From NCBI RefSeq assembly GCF_027270735.1, contig NZ_JAPWIJ010000013.1, forward strand, positions 46,054 to 110,053: 64,000 nt of DNA, given 5' to 3'. A program made the position numbers and the translations under genes. Source of the DNA: Rhodococcus ruber. Its GTDB lineage: Bacteria > Actinomycetota > Actinomycetes > Mycobacteriales > Mycobacteriaceae. Each line of letters opens with the position of its first letter. Position 1 is the first letter of the stretch. Shown in pieces: positions 8,844 to 16,412 of this stretch. Below the pieces are notes generated by a model. The model made no database searches, was not told the DNA's origin, and was given only the letters and a program-made list of their open reading frames with translations.

Positions 8844-8898
8844 ACAAGTTAGTCTCCATTCACTATCGCAGCTGACGAGTCGGAACGAGGCAACAAAC

Positions 8899-9975
8899 GT
8901 GGCTAACACTGGTGGACCGCTCGCAGGACTGCGCGTCGTCGAACTCGCAGGCATCGGCCCCGGCCCGCACGCCGCACTGCTGCTGGCCGACCTCGGCGCA
9001 GACGTCGTGCGCGTGCAACGCGCCGGACAGATCTCTCCCCACGACCACCAGCTGCGCAGTCGCACCATCGTCGAGGCGAACCTCAAGGACCCCGCCGACA
9101 TCGAGAAGGTTCTCGGTCTCGTCGAGCGCGCCGACGTGCTGATCGAGGGATTTCGCCCCGGTGTCACCGAGCGACTCGGACTCGGACCCGACGACGCCTT
9201 GGCCCGCAACCCGCGCCTGGTGTACGGCCGCATGACCGGCTGGGGCCAGGAGGGCCCCTGGGCACAGACCGCCGGCCACGACATCAACTACATCTCCGTC
9301 ACCGGCGTCCTCAACGCCATCGGCCGTGACGGCGAACGGCCGGTGCCGCCGCTGAACATGGTCGGCGACTTCGGCGGCGGCTCGATGTTCCTCGTCTTCG
9401 GCATCATGGCAGCGCTCTACGAGCGACAGAACTCCGGGCAGGGCCAGGTGGTCGACGCAGCCATGGTCGACGGCACCGCCGCACTCTCGCACATGATCTG
9501 GGCCTGGCGTGGCGTCGGAGCGTGGAGCGATGACCGTGGCACCAACCTCCTCGATACCGGCGCACCGTTCTACGACACCTACGAGACCTCCGACGGCCAA
9601 TACATGGCAGTCGGCTCACTCGAGCCGCAGTTCTACGCGCAGCTGCTCACCGGACTCGGTCTCTCCGAGGCCGACCTACCGTCGCAGATGGACAAGTCGC
9701 GCTGGCCGGAACTGCGCGAGAAGTTCACCTCGACATTCCTGACCAAGACGCGGGACGAATGGGCCGCGATCTTCGACGGCACCGACGCGTGCGTATCGCC
9801 GGTTCTCACCTTCGCCGAGGCCCCGAACCACCCGCACATGAAGGATAGAGACTCGCTCATCGACGTCGGCGGCGTCACCCAGCACCGTCCGGCACCGCGG
9901 TTCTCGCGCACCGAAAACGGAGTCCCGACGCCACCGCCGTCCACCGCAACCGACATCGCGTCGGTCTGGAGCTGA
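8899..9975 (+). CDS. mcr: Alpha-methylacyl-CoA racemase (CoA-transferase family III)
   Basis: 358 aa, close in length and motifs to M. tuberculosis Mcr, which epimerises 2-methyl-branched acyl-CoAs from methyl-branched lipids and sterol side chains before beta-oxidation. It begins with LAGLRVVELAGIGPGPHAA. The catalytic set I can place is His in GHDINYI (about residue 128), Asp in VGDFGGGS (about 156) and Glu in GSLEPQFYA (about 239). Start is GTG 8899. No lipid-catabolic partner is adjacent. It ends in a long hairpin against the convergent MocR gene. Confidence 0.92.
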   Translation: MANTGGPLAGLRVVELAGIGPGPHAALLLADLGADVVRVQRAGQISPHDHQLRSRTIVEANLKDPADIEKVLGLVERADVLIEGFRPGVTERLGLGPDDALARNPRLVYGRMTGWGQEGPWAQTAGHDINYISVTGVLNAIGRDGERPVPPLNMVGDFGGGSMFLVFGIMAALYERQNSGQGQVVDAAMVDGTAALSHMIWAWRGVGAWSDDRGTNLLDTGAPFYDTYETSDGQYMAVGSLEPQFYAQLLTGLGLSEADLPSQMDKSRWPELREKFTSTFLTKTRDEWAAIFDGTDACVSPVLTFAEAPNHPHMKDRDSLIDVGGVTQHRPAPRFSRTENGVPTPPPSTATDIASVWS

Positions 9976-10046
9976 CGTGTGCCGAACTCGAAGTTGCGGA
10001 CGGTTTTCGGCTGATTTCCGTCCGTAACTTCGAGTTCGCCGTCAGC
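9971..10046. terminator. Long nested palindrome between convergent genes
   Basis: A 21-bp inverted repeat (9983-10003 with 10018-10038, one G-U pair) sits inside an outer 7-bp repeat (GCTGACG 9971-9977, CGTCAGC 10040-10046). It separates the racemase and MocR 3' ends and probably terminates both. Confidence 0.7.
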
Positions 10047-10056
10047 ACGCAGCCGC

Positions 10057-11538
10057 TCAGAACACCAGGGCCGGCTGTTCCGCTTCGGCGCTCGGGGCCA
10101 AGGCTCGATATGCCGCCGCCGTCGCCGCAACTGCGGCCCGAAGTTCTTGCGGCTCACGGGTGTACGGCAGCCTGAGGTAGCGCTCGAAGGCACCCTCCAC
10201 GCCGAATCGTGGTCCTGCTGCCAGCACCGCTCCAAATGCGGGAGCCGTGGCGGCCAGCGCACTCGATACCGGCGCGGGCAGCTGCAACCACAGCGACATG
10301 CCGCCCTCGGAACGGCGATAGCGCCAGTCCGGAACATGTTCGGCCAGAGCATCTTCGAGAACGTCTCGACGCTCACGCAGTTGGGACCGACGCAGGTCGA
10401 GGGCCGGTTCCGCGTCCTGAAGCAGAAATGACGACGCCAACTGGTCCATGATCGAGGTACCGAGGTCGTGTGCTGCCCGCGATCCTGCGAGCTGCGAGAC
10501 CAACGACGGGTGCGCCCTGATCCACCCGATGCGGAGGCCACCCCAGAACGACTTGGACGCCGAACCGATCGTGACGATATCCGAACCGGAGACCCGCCCG
10601 AACGATGCGACCGGCGGTGGCGGCGGCGCGTCGAGCCACAGATCCACCATGGTCTCATCGACGATGAGTGTCATCCGGGTGTCGCGGGTGATGCGCGCGA
10701 GTTCGGCTCTCCCCTCGGCACCGAGCACCTGACCGGTCGGGTTGTGGAAGTCCGGAATCAGGTATGCCACCTTGGCTGCTGTCTGCCTTGCGGCACTGCG
10801 AATTCCGTCGAGATCCCAGTCGCCGTCCGCGGGGCGCACCGGCACCGGCACGGGCCGGGCCCCCACCCGCCTGATCGCCTCGAGGGCGTTGGGATAGGTC
10901 GGATGATCGATCAGCACACGGTCGCCGGGCGAGGTCAGTGTGCCCAGCAGTAGTCGAACTGCTTGCTGCGCACCGGACGTCACCATGATCTGGTCCGCAG
11001 TTGTCGGTAGGCCACGTTCGATGAAGCGCTGTGCGATGGCCTCGCGCAGCATCGCCAAACCGATGGGCTCCATACCGTGCGTCGGGAGATACGCCGGAAG
11101 TGCTTGCAGCGCAGACTCGTACGCGGCCGTCATGGTGCCGTCCGCGGCCGACATCGCCGCGTGAGACATGTCCACTACCGGACCCGAAGGCGACGTCGAC
11201 TGGATCAACATGCCATTGGGCGTCGGCGCGGAAGGCAACGCGACCGTACTGCGCGAGCCCTGTTTACTGATCAGGTATCCCTCGTCGCGCAACACCGAAT
11301 ACGAGGAGGTGATCGTCGTGCGACTCAGATCGAGTGCCGCCGACAGATCGCGTTCGCTCGGCAGCCCCACACCGAGCGGAATTCGGCCGTCGTGAATGAG
11401 CAGACGGACGCCGTCTGCCAACGCCCGATACGTCGGACGCGAGGCCTTGCGCTTACCGGATCCATCCGCGGTCGCGTCGGCGCGCCAGCTACCCAAATCA
11501 CGGGCCAGTGACGTTGCATTGAGAACTCTCGAGGCCAT
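10057..11538 (-). CDS. MocR-type GntR/aminotransferase regulator
   Basis: 493 aa. An N-terminal GntR winged helix (about residues 35-100, with GVGLPSERDLS and LSRTTITSSYSVLRDEGYL) is joined to a fold-type I aminotransferase domain. The PLP Lys is about 329 in SASKSFWGG; SGAQQAV, HPTYPNA and HNPTGQ are also present. MocR proteins usually sense PLP or an amino-compound adduct and control a neighbouring gene. The divergent neighbour is ogt, which is not an obvious target. ATG 11538 has a GGGGAG only one base upstream; an ATG at 11571 with a weak GGA is the alternative. Confidence 0.88.
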   Translation of the reverse strand: MASRVLNATSLARDLGSWRADATADGSGKRKASRPTYRALADGVRLLIHDGRIPLGVGLPSERDLSAALDLSRTTITSSYSVLRDEGYLISKQGSRSTVALPSAPTPNGMLIQSTSPSGPVVDMSHAAMSAADGTMTAAYESALQALPAYLPTHGMEPIGLAMLREAIAQRFIERGLPTTADQIMVTSGAQQAVRLLLGTLTSPGDRVLIDHPTYPNALEAIRRVGARPVPVPVRPADGDWDLDGIRSAARQTAAKVAYLIPDFHNPTGQVLGAEGRAELARITRDTRMTLIVDETMVDLWLDAPPPPPVASFGRVSGSDIVTIGSASKSFWGGLRIGWIRAHPSLVSQLAGSRAAHDLGTSIMDQLASSFLLQDAEPALDLRRSQLRERRDVLEDALAEHVPDWRYRRSEGGMSLWLQLPAPVSSALAATAPAFGAVLAAGPRFGVEGAFERYLRLPYTREPQELRAAVAATAAAYRALAPSAEAEQPALVF

Positions 11539-11629
11539 GCTCCCCAGTATTCGCGCACTGGCATCGAACATTCAAGTCCATTCAGCGATCAACTGGACTG
11601 CTCTGCCACAACGGGTGGATACTGGAGCC

Positions 11630-12154
11630 ATGCCGAGCAGCACGCTCTTCGACACCGCCATCGGACGCTGCGGTGTCGCGTGGACCGATGAGGGGATAGT
11701 CGCGGTTGCCTTGCCGGAACCTTCGGACGAGGCAATGGACGACTACCTGGCCAGCTTCGGCGCGGCGCACGGGCAGGTGGACGCACTCGCCGCCGATGCG
11801 ATCGACCGGATAGTCGGCCTGCTCGACGGACGGGCCGTCGACATGAGATCGATTCCGCTGGTTCTGGACGTCTCCGAGTTCGACGCTTCGGTGTACACGG
11901 TGTGCAGCGAGATTCCCCGAGGCTCGACGCTTACGTACGGCGACATCGCTCGCCGACTCGGCCATCCCGGTGCGGCCCAAGCAGTCGGCGGAGCGCTCGG
12001 TCGAAACCCCGTGCCGATCATTGTCCCGTGCCACCGAGTACTCGGCGCGGGCACCGAGGTGGGCGGATTCTCGGCACCGGGTGGGGCGAACACCAAACAG
12101 CTAATTCTCGGCATAGAGGGAGTGCCGGGGTTCGGCGAGCCGACGTTGTTCTGA
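11630..12154 (+). CDS. ogt: Methylated-DNA--protein-cysteine methyltransferase
   Basis: A suicide repair protein that removes O6-alkyl groups from guanine in DNA. 174 aa. The acceptor Cys134 lies in IVPCHRVLG. The helix-turn-helix with TYGDIARRLGHPGAAQAVG, and the Asn hinge in GRNP, are intact. The frame is open far upstream, but ATG 11630 has a GGAG ribosome site six bases before it and matches the family. It is divergent from the MocR regulator. Confidence 0.95.
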   Translation: MPSSTLFDTAIGRCGVAWTDEGIVAVALPEPSDEAMDDYLASFGAAHGQVDALAADAIDRIVGLLDGRAVDMRSIPLVLDVSEFDASVYTVCSEIPRGSTLTYGDIARRLGHPGAAQAVGGALGRNPVPIIVPCHRVLGAGTEVGGFSAPGGANTKQLILGIEGVPGFGEPTLF

Positions 12155-12170
12155 CCCAGTTTCGGCAGCG

Positions 12171-13661
12171 CTACCGGCGCGTCGCTGCAACTACAGTTGT
12201 CGCCTGCCCCTCCGGAGTCAGCACCGGCACCCACACTCCGTCCACTGTCGACGTAGCAACGCCGGCTGATGTCAGCGCAGAGCCCATCGCACCGATAGAA
12301 GTCCCGTCGTCACAGGCCAATTCGACGGTCCCCGAGTAGTCCGCGTCCACGGGTGCGCGGCAGACGACACCGCCCTTCAGCGTCAGTGCTTCCACATTTC
12401 CGTCGGCCGGTCCCGTGAACACCGTCGGCAGGTCCGGTGGTTGGGTCGTCGTAGTCGGCGGGGTTGTAGTCGTTGTCGGCAGGGCTGTGGTCTGCGTCGG
12501 ATTGTCTGTCGTCGCGGGAGGCGTTGTCTCTTCGACCTCGGGCACGACCGGAATTTCCGGCTCGTCGGACGCAGTTTCGGGCGCCGTCGTTTGTGGAGCC
12601 GTCGTGCCGGAAGCAGTGGTCTCAGGGGCCACTGGTTCGGCAATTTCGGCGGGCATGGGAGGTGCTTCGGAGGAGCTTGCCGGAAGAACAGAATCTGGCT
12701 GAGCCACTCCCCGCGCTAGGGGCTGCACCGTGGCAGCGGACGCCGGCACTGACCCTGGCCCACACTGAGCTGAAACCAGATCTACGTTGAACGTCAGCGG
12801 AAGAAGTCCTGAATTCAGCAGGCTAACCGTGCCCGTGAGGTTCAGTTTGGTGAAACCGGTCGACGAAGAAGGGGCAGAGGCCGAGCTTTCGAGACTGACG
12901 TTCGAATATCCCAACAACAGCCGGTCGCTATAACTCACGGGAGGTGTGGGCCCAACGTTCGCATTCGGAATCGCGATCGACCGCCCTCCCACGACAACGG
13001 AACCGTTGCCAGTTCCCGTCCCCGCTTTCGGCTGTGCAAACGTGTTGGTACCTGCGACGAGGTCACAGCTGACCGACGTGGTGAGCGCCTGCGTCGAACC
13101 ATTGATGTTGACGATATTCGTGTTCACGAGGCCGACAAGCTCGACGAGACTCAGCACACTTCCGAGCAACAGCATGGATGTGACGCTTGCTGACGCACTG
13201 GCCGTGGGAGTTCCGGTGGTGCAGTATGTCGGAGTGCCGACGACCCCAACGACATAGGATCCACAAGCGCTTGCACCCACAGCCGACGTGTTAGAAGTTG
13301 CGCTCGACATGGCAAGCCGATTGACGCCGGCCACCGCCGACGACGCAAATGGCCCACTGCCAGTTACAGTTACGGTTCCCGGGTTCGTCGAGTCGCGCCC
13401 TACCCGAGCGCCATTCCACGGCAGGGGCGTCGGATTCGAGGGAAGTATCGACACTCCTCCCGCGCTATTGACGCGTGATGCGCTGCCGAGTCCGTACCCG
13501 CTGGTCGGCCACGTTCCCGACGTCACGGTTGCCGACGTGTGCTCTGGGTCCGTCCAGACCGCCTCGGTTTCCCCGATAATTCCGCGTGATTGGCCGAGTG
13601 ATGCTGCAGCGAGCAACGCAATGCCCAGTATCAAGGCTGACCTACGCCTCGTGTTTTGCAT
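12171..13661 (-). CDS. Secreted Thr/Pro-rich protein with SipW-type signal peptide
   Basis: 496 aa. The N-terminus is a short Arg-rich start, a hydrophobic run, then ETEAVWTD, the pattern of SipW-type (alternate-type) signal peptides. A low-complexity Ser/Thr/Gly body follows (about residues 30-320), then a Pro/Thr/Glu stalk (about 330-415, runs of TTTTT and PP) and a Cys-containing C-terminal domain of about 80 residues. No C-terminal membrane anchor is seen. Its ATG shares one base with the stop of the signal peptidase gene (TGATG), so translation is coupled. Likely a surface or matrix protein; no specific function recognised. Confidence 0.8.
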   Translation of the reverse strand: MQNTRRRSALILGIALLAAASLGQSRGIIGETEAVWTDPEHTSATVTSGTWPTSGYGLGSASRVNSAGGVSILPSNPTPLPWNGARVGRDSTNPGTVTVTGSGPFASSAVAGVNRLAMSSATSNTSAVGASACGSYVVGVVGTPTYCTTGTPTASASASVTSMLLLGSVLSLVELVGLVNTNIVNINGSTQALTTSVSCDLVAGTNTFAQPKAGTGTGNGSVVVGGRSIAIPNANVGPTPPVSYSDRLLLGYSNVSLESSASAPSSSTGFTKLNLTGTVSLLNSGLLPLTFNVDLVSAQCGPGSVPASAATVQPLARGVAQPDSVLPASSSEAPPMPAEIAEPVAPETTASGTTAPQTTAPETASDEPEIPVVPEVEETTPPATTDNPTQTTALPTTTTTPPTTTTQPPDLPTVFTGPADGNVEALTLKGGVVCRAPVDADYSGTVELACDDGTSIGAMGSALTSAGVATSTVDGVWVPVLTPEGQATTVVAATRR

Positions 13662-14239
13662 CAGTGCCGCTCGATCTCGAGCTCATCGTCCGCGAAGGAT
13701 TCCTCGTGCTCGTCGCCGTCTTTTCCCCGCGGCCAGAACACACCCACCACGAGAGCTGCCATGGCTAGCGTGATCCCGCCCAGGACATAAGGATTGGAGA
13801 AGTACACGATCACTCGTGCTAGGCCAGGCACCGACCACAGTACCTTTCGTACCTCGTCGACCTGGTACAGACCCTGGTCGGCGTATTCGTTGGCGTCGCC
13901 CTTGAGTTCGAGATACATTGCGCCGGAATCCGGTAGCGCGTTCGTGGTGACTACTCGGTGGGTGACCGGAAGTTCGCCAGGCCTGTCGACGGTCACCACG
14001 TCACCCACCTGCACCGAGTCCGCTGAGACTTTTTGCACGACGGCCAGTGATCCAGTCGGAATTGCCGGTGACATGGACCCGGTCTTGAACATGATGAGGG
14101 TGATGTTGAACGCGAAGGCACAGATGACCAGAGCTATGCAGACAACTCCGCCGACAGCCAAGATGTTCAAGAGCCAATCGCCGGCTCTCGACCACAGCGA
14201 ACGCTTCGCTTCGGCGTTTCCGTGTCGCGCTTGTGTCAT
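13661..14239 (-). CDS. sipW: SipW-type signal peptidase I
   Basis: 192 aa membrane peptidase of the ER/SipW subtype. Ser55 in TGSMSP is the nucleophile. His94 in PVTHRVV replaces the Lys used by ordinary bacterial signal peptidases, which is diagnostic of SipW. An N-terminal membrane helix (about 22-50) and a C-terminal one (about 150-175) flank the extracytoplasmic domain. The frame runs on upstream, but MTQARHGN at 14239 starts 10 bases after the upstream gene. In Bacillus SipW processes TasA and TapA; here the three adjacent proteins with SipW-type leaders are the obvious substrates. Confidence 0.92.
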   Translation of the reverse strand: MTQARHGNAEAKRSLWSRAGDWLLNILAVGGVVCIALVICAFAFNITLIMFKTGSMSPAIPTGSLAVVQKVSADSVQVGDVVTVDRPGELPVTHRVVTTNALPDSGAMYLELKGDANEYADQGLYQVDEVRKVLWSVPGLARVIVYFSNPYVLGGITLAMAALVVGVFWPRGKDGDEHEESFADDELEIERH

Positions 14240-14249
14240 GGTGTCTTTC

Positions 14250-14885
14250 CTAGGAAGTGCCGACGAAAGCCCAGTCGGGGGTTGCAGTTTTTCCTTGCAG
14301 CGCTGAATTGGTCCAGTTGGCGGGAGTGGCAGGCAAGCTGATCTCGAAGCACACCGTGGTTGCTGCGCCTTCACTTGCCGTAGTGGCGGCAGCAAGTGTG
14401 AAGACGTTCGGGGCTGAGCCGGTCGTCAAACTCACTGCGCCGGCACTACCGACGACCCACGAGGGTGTACCGGTGAAAGCCGCACTGGTACAGGGTGACC
14501 CAGCTGTTTCAAGCTTGACCGCACGATATACAAGCGCACCTCCGAGCGCCGCATCGCCCGACAGTTGCGCACCGCCGAGCTGGATCTTCGCAGCGAGCGA
14601 ACCCACGTCGGTCCGTAGCCGAATGGGCGCGTAGGAGACCACACCAGGAACCACTGCGCTCACGGTAGGGGTGAACGACAACTGATTGTTGGTGCCGGTG
14701 ACCGGGTGCGAGCTCCACGTCACCCCATTGTCGACGCTGGACTGGATACCGAAACGCCCCGACTGGAAGTTGGCGAAGCCCAGTACGTTGTCGGTCCAGC
14801 TGGCGGCAACGAGAACAGCCCCGAAACCCAGGACTATTCCCCCTGCCGCCAGTGCTCGACGCTGCCTCGAACGAACAGTCGACAC
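14250..14885 (-). CDS. SipW-dependent (TasA/camelysin-like) surface protein
   Basis: 211 aa. The N-terminus RQRRALAAGGIVLGFG followed by ASWTDNVLG matches the SipW-cognate leader class: Arg-rich, Gly-rich hydrophobic core, then a W-T/S-D box. The mature part is about 180 residues, beta-rich in appearance, with two Cys. It resembles the next gene throughout (the leader, a CF-E/V-x-LPA motif near the C-terminus, a W-x-F-x-GTS ending), so the two are tandem paralogues. Related Bacillus proteins assemble into biofilm fibres; that role is only a hypothesis here. It lies 10 bases upstream of the signal peptidase. Confidence 0.82.
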   Translation of the reverse strand: MSTVRSRQRRALAAGGIVLGFGAVLVAASWTDNVLGFANFQSGRFGIQSSVDNGVTWSSHPVTGTNNQLSFTPTVSAVVPGVVSYAPIRLRTDVGSLAAKIQLGGAQLSGDAALGGALVYRAVKLETAGSPCTSAAFTGTPSWVVGSAGAVSLTTGSAPNVFTLAAATTASEGAATTVCFEISLPATPANWTNSALQGKTATPDWAFVGTS

Positions 14886-14892
14886 CGAAGAG

Positions 14893-15549
14893 CTACGCGG
14901 TCGATGTGCCGGCGAAGTCCCAGACGAGCTGGCCCGTGCTCTGGCCCGACACCGCGTTCGTCGTACCGGCCGGCAAGGTCACCACGAAGCACAGCTCAAC
15001 AGGCGTTCCGGCAATAGCCGGTGCGCCACTGGGCAACACGATCGGAGCTGTTGTGCCGGTACCCAATGGCGAGTTGGGTGCCACGACCGTTGTCGAGCCC
15101 AGATTGCCTGCGACGCAGTCTGTTGCGGTGACGCCGGAGTAGACCGTGTAGCGAAGCGCGGTGGCAAACGTGGTCGTTGCCGGGGGAACGGGCGCAGGAA
15201 TGGTAGGACCGGTCAATGTGATGCTCGCACCCAATGCTTGCCCGGGTTCGAGCCTCAAACCGACAGGCGCACGGACGACGTCTCCGGGGGTCATGTTGTC
15301 CTTGAGCGGAATCGCGAACTGCAGACCGCCGCCTGGGGAGACGTCGTACTCGTCCCAAACGGCGGCCCCCGTCGCGAAGTTTCCCTGCAGATTCCACGGT
15401 TCGTCGCCGGAGGCGAACTCGGCATTACCGAACACGTTGTCGGACCACGCAGCCAACGTCACCGCCGCCCCGATACCGAGGACGAGACCACCTGCGAGTA
15501 ATGCGCGGACTTTACGCTTACGGTTGGAATTCTGAATGCTCTCGGACAT
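14893..15549 (-). CDS. SipW-dependent (TasA/camelysin-like) surface protein
   Basis: 218 aa, first gene of the SipW locus. The leader RKVRALLAGGLVLGIG then AAWSDNVFGNAEF is a SipW-type signal peptide. The mature domain is rich in Thr/Pro/Gly, carries two Cys, and ends WDFAGTS, paralogous to the following gene's WAFVGTS. ATG 15549 is chosen because the leader starts here; the open frame upstream is AT-rich intergenic sequence. Only 7 bases separate it from the next gene, so the four genes down to 12171 form one transcription unit. Confidence 0.82.
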   Translation of the reverse strand: MSESIQNSNRKRKVRALLAGGLVLGIGAAVTLAAWSDNVFGNAEFASGDEPWNLQGNFATGAAVWDEYDVSPGGGLQFAIPLKDNMTPGDVVRAPVGLRLEPGQALGASITLTGPTIPAPVPPATTTFATALRYTVYSGVTATDCVAGNLGSTTVVAPNSPLGTGTTAPIVLPSGAPAIAGTPVELCFVVTLPAGTTNAVSGQSTGQLVWDFAGTSTA

Positions 15550-15635
15550 GGCCCCGGCTCTTTTCTGAGGGTGTGGTGGTGAATGCCGTTTGCACTCACT
15601 GCACCAGATGTCGAAGCATAGGGCACGCGCGTTAC

Positions 15636-15652
15636 ACGTTTTCATAAAACGT
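15636..15652. promoter_or_regulatory. Perfect palindrome upstream of the SipW operon
   Basis: ACGTTTT-cat-AAAACGT, 7-bp arms with a 3-base spacer, about 87 bases before the first SipW-locus ATG. It lies in an AT-rich intergenic block (15550-15786) that contrasts with the rest of the window. It is a plausible operator or promoter element; the binding protein is unknown. Confidence 0.45.
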
Positions 15653-15741
15653 AAAAGCAAGATTTTCGAAGGTCCTTCACGACGCTTATCTATTCGCCGA
15701 CAAAGAAACCGAGACCTTTTGTATCGTGACCGCAACCGGGA

Positions 15742-15769
15742 ACAAATAAAGCGAACTCGCTCTATTTGT
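15742..15769 (-). terminator. Terminator hairpin after the LGFP gene
   Basis: ACAAATA (15742-15748) pairs with TATTTGT (15763-15769), enclosing GCGA-ac-TCGC. It begins 18 bases beyond the stop of the LGFP-repeat gene on the same strand. Confidence 0.5.
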
Positions 15770-15786
15770 ACCGGAGGTTCGTGAGG

Positions 15787-16224
15787 TCACGCGAAAGCGG
15801 AACTGGTGTCCACCCCTGCTGTCAGGACGGCGGCTTGCGCACCGGGTCCGGGCGAAACCTCGTCTCGCTCAGGCCTACCGCCAATGACGAACGCCCCTGT
15901 CTCCGGAAGCCAACCCAACGCCCCCCGCTGAAACAGGTTGTAGCGGCCAAAGCCCGTCGGCGTCGGCCGTTCGTCGCTGATTGGATAGCCGAGAGTGCCA
16001 TACGGCCCTCCGTGCGCCAGGTACCACTCGAGAATTGGACCGTGCACCTCGTGCGCTCCGCCCTCGGGAAGTGCGAACACCGTTGCATTCCGGTACTCGA
16101 GCATGCCGCCCCCGCCCGGGCCGAGCATGAACTCACCGACCTGCTCGCCGATCCAAGAATGTTCGTACGCAAAGCGATCGAATTGATAGGCAAACACTTC
16201 GAGACCGTTGTACGGAGCGGACAT
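15787..16224 (-). CDS. LGFP-repeat protein without a signal peptide
   Basis: 145 aa. About residues 50-115 match the LGFP repeat, found in actinobacterial cell-wall proteins, here reading TLGYPISDE followed by GFGRYNLFQRGALGW. LGFP domains are thought to help anchor proteins to the envelope. Unusually, no signal peptide or membrane segment is present. The start is supported by a strong GGGAGG about 8 bases before ATG 16224, so an N-terminal truncation is unlikely. It lies just upstream of, and in the same direction as, the SipW operon, but an AT-rich gap with a hairpin separates them. Confidence 0.72.
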   Translation of the reverse strand: MSAPYNGLEVFAYQFDRFAYEHSWIGEQVGEFMLGPGGGGMLEYRNATVFALPEGGAHEVHGPILEWYLAHGGPYGTLGYPISDERPTPTGFGRYNLFQRGALGWLPETGAFVIGGRPERDEVSPGPGAQAAVLTAGVDTSSAFA

Positions 16225-16363
16225 GAGCAGCGCCTCCCTTACTTACACAACGTCGAGTATCCCTCGATTCCTCGCTTTCGATACGGAAATTCGGGCACAT
16301 CGGCCCAATTCGGATGTTGCAAACCGCGCGATCGAACCGGGCGGCATAAAAAAACAGCGCAAA

Positions 16364-16395
16364 AAAGCCCCGCACTCCGGAAAGTGCGGGGCTTT
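16364..16395 (-). terminator. Strong rho-independent terminator of purA
   Basis: A perfect 13-bp stem (16364-16376 with 16383-16395), GC-rich, with a 6-base loop. On the minus strand it is followed by a run of T residues, starting 18 bases after the purA stop. Confidence 0.92.
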
Positions 16396-16412
16396 CGAGT
16401 CGATTGACCCGA

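Noticed and set aside
8840..8853. A KstR-type sterol site before the racemase gene
   Set aside because: Only the GTT half and spacing fit; two positions of the consensus fail, so it is not reported as a KstR box.
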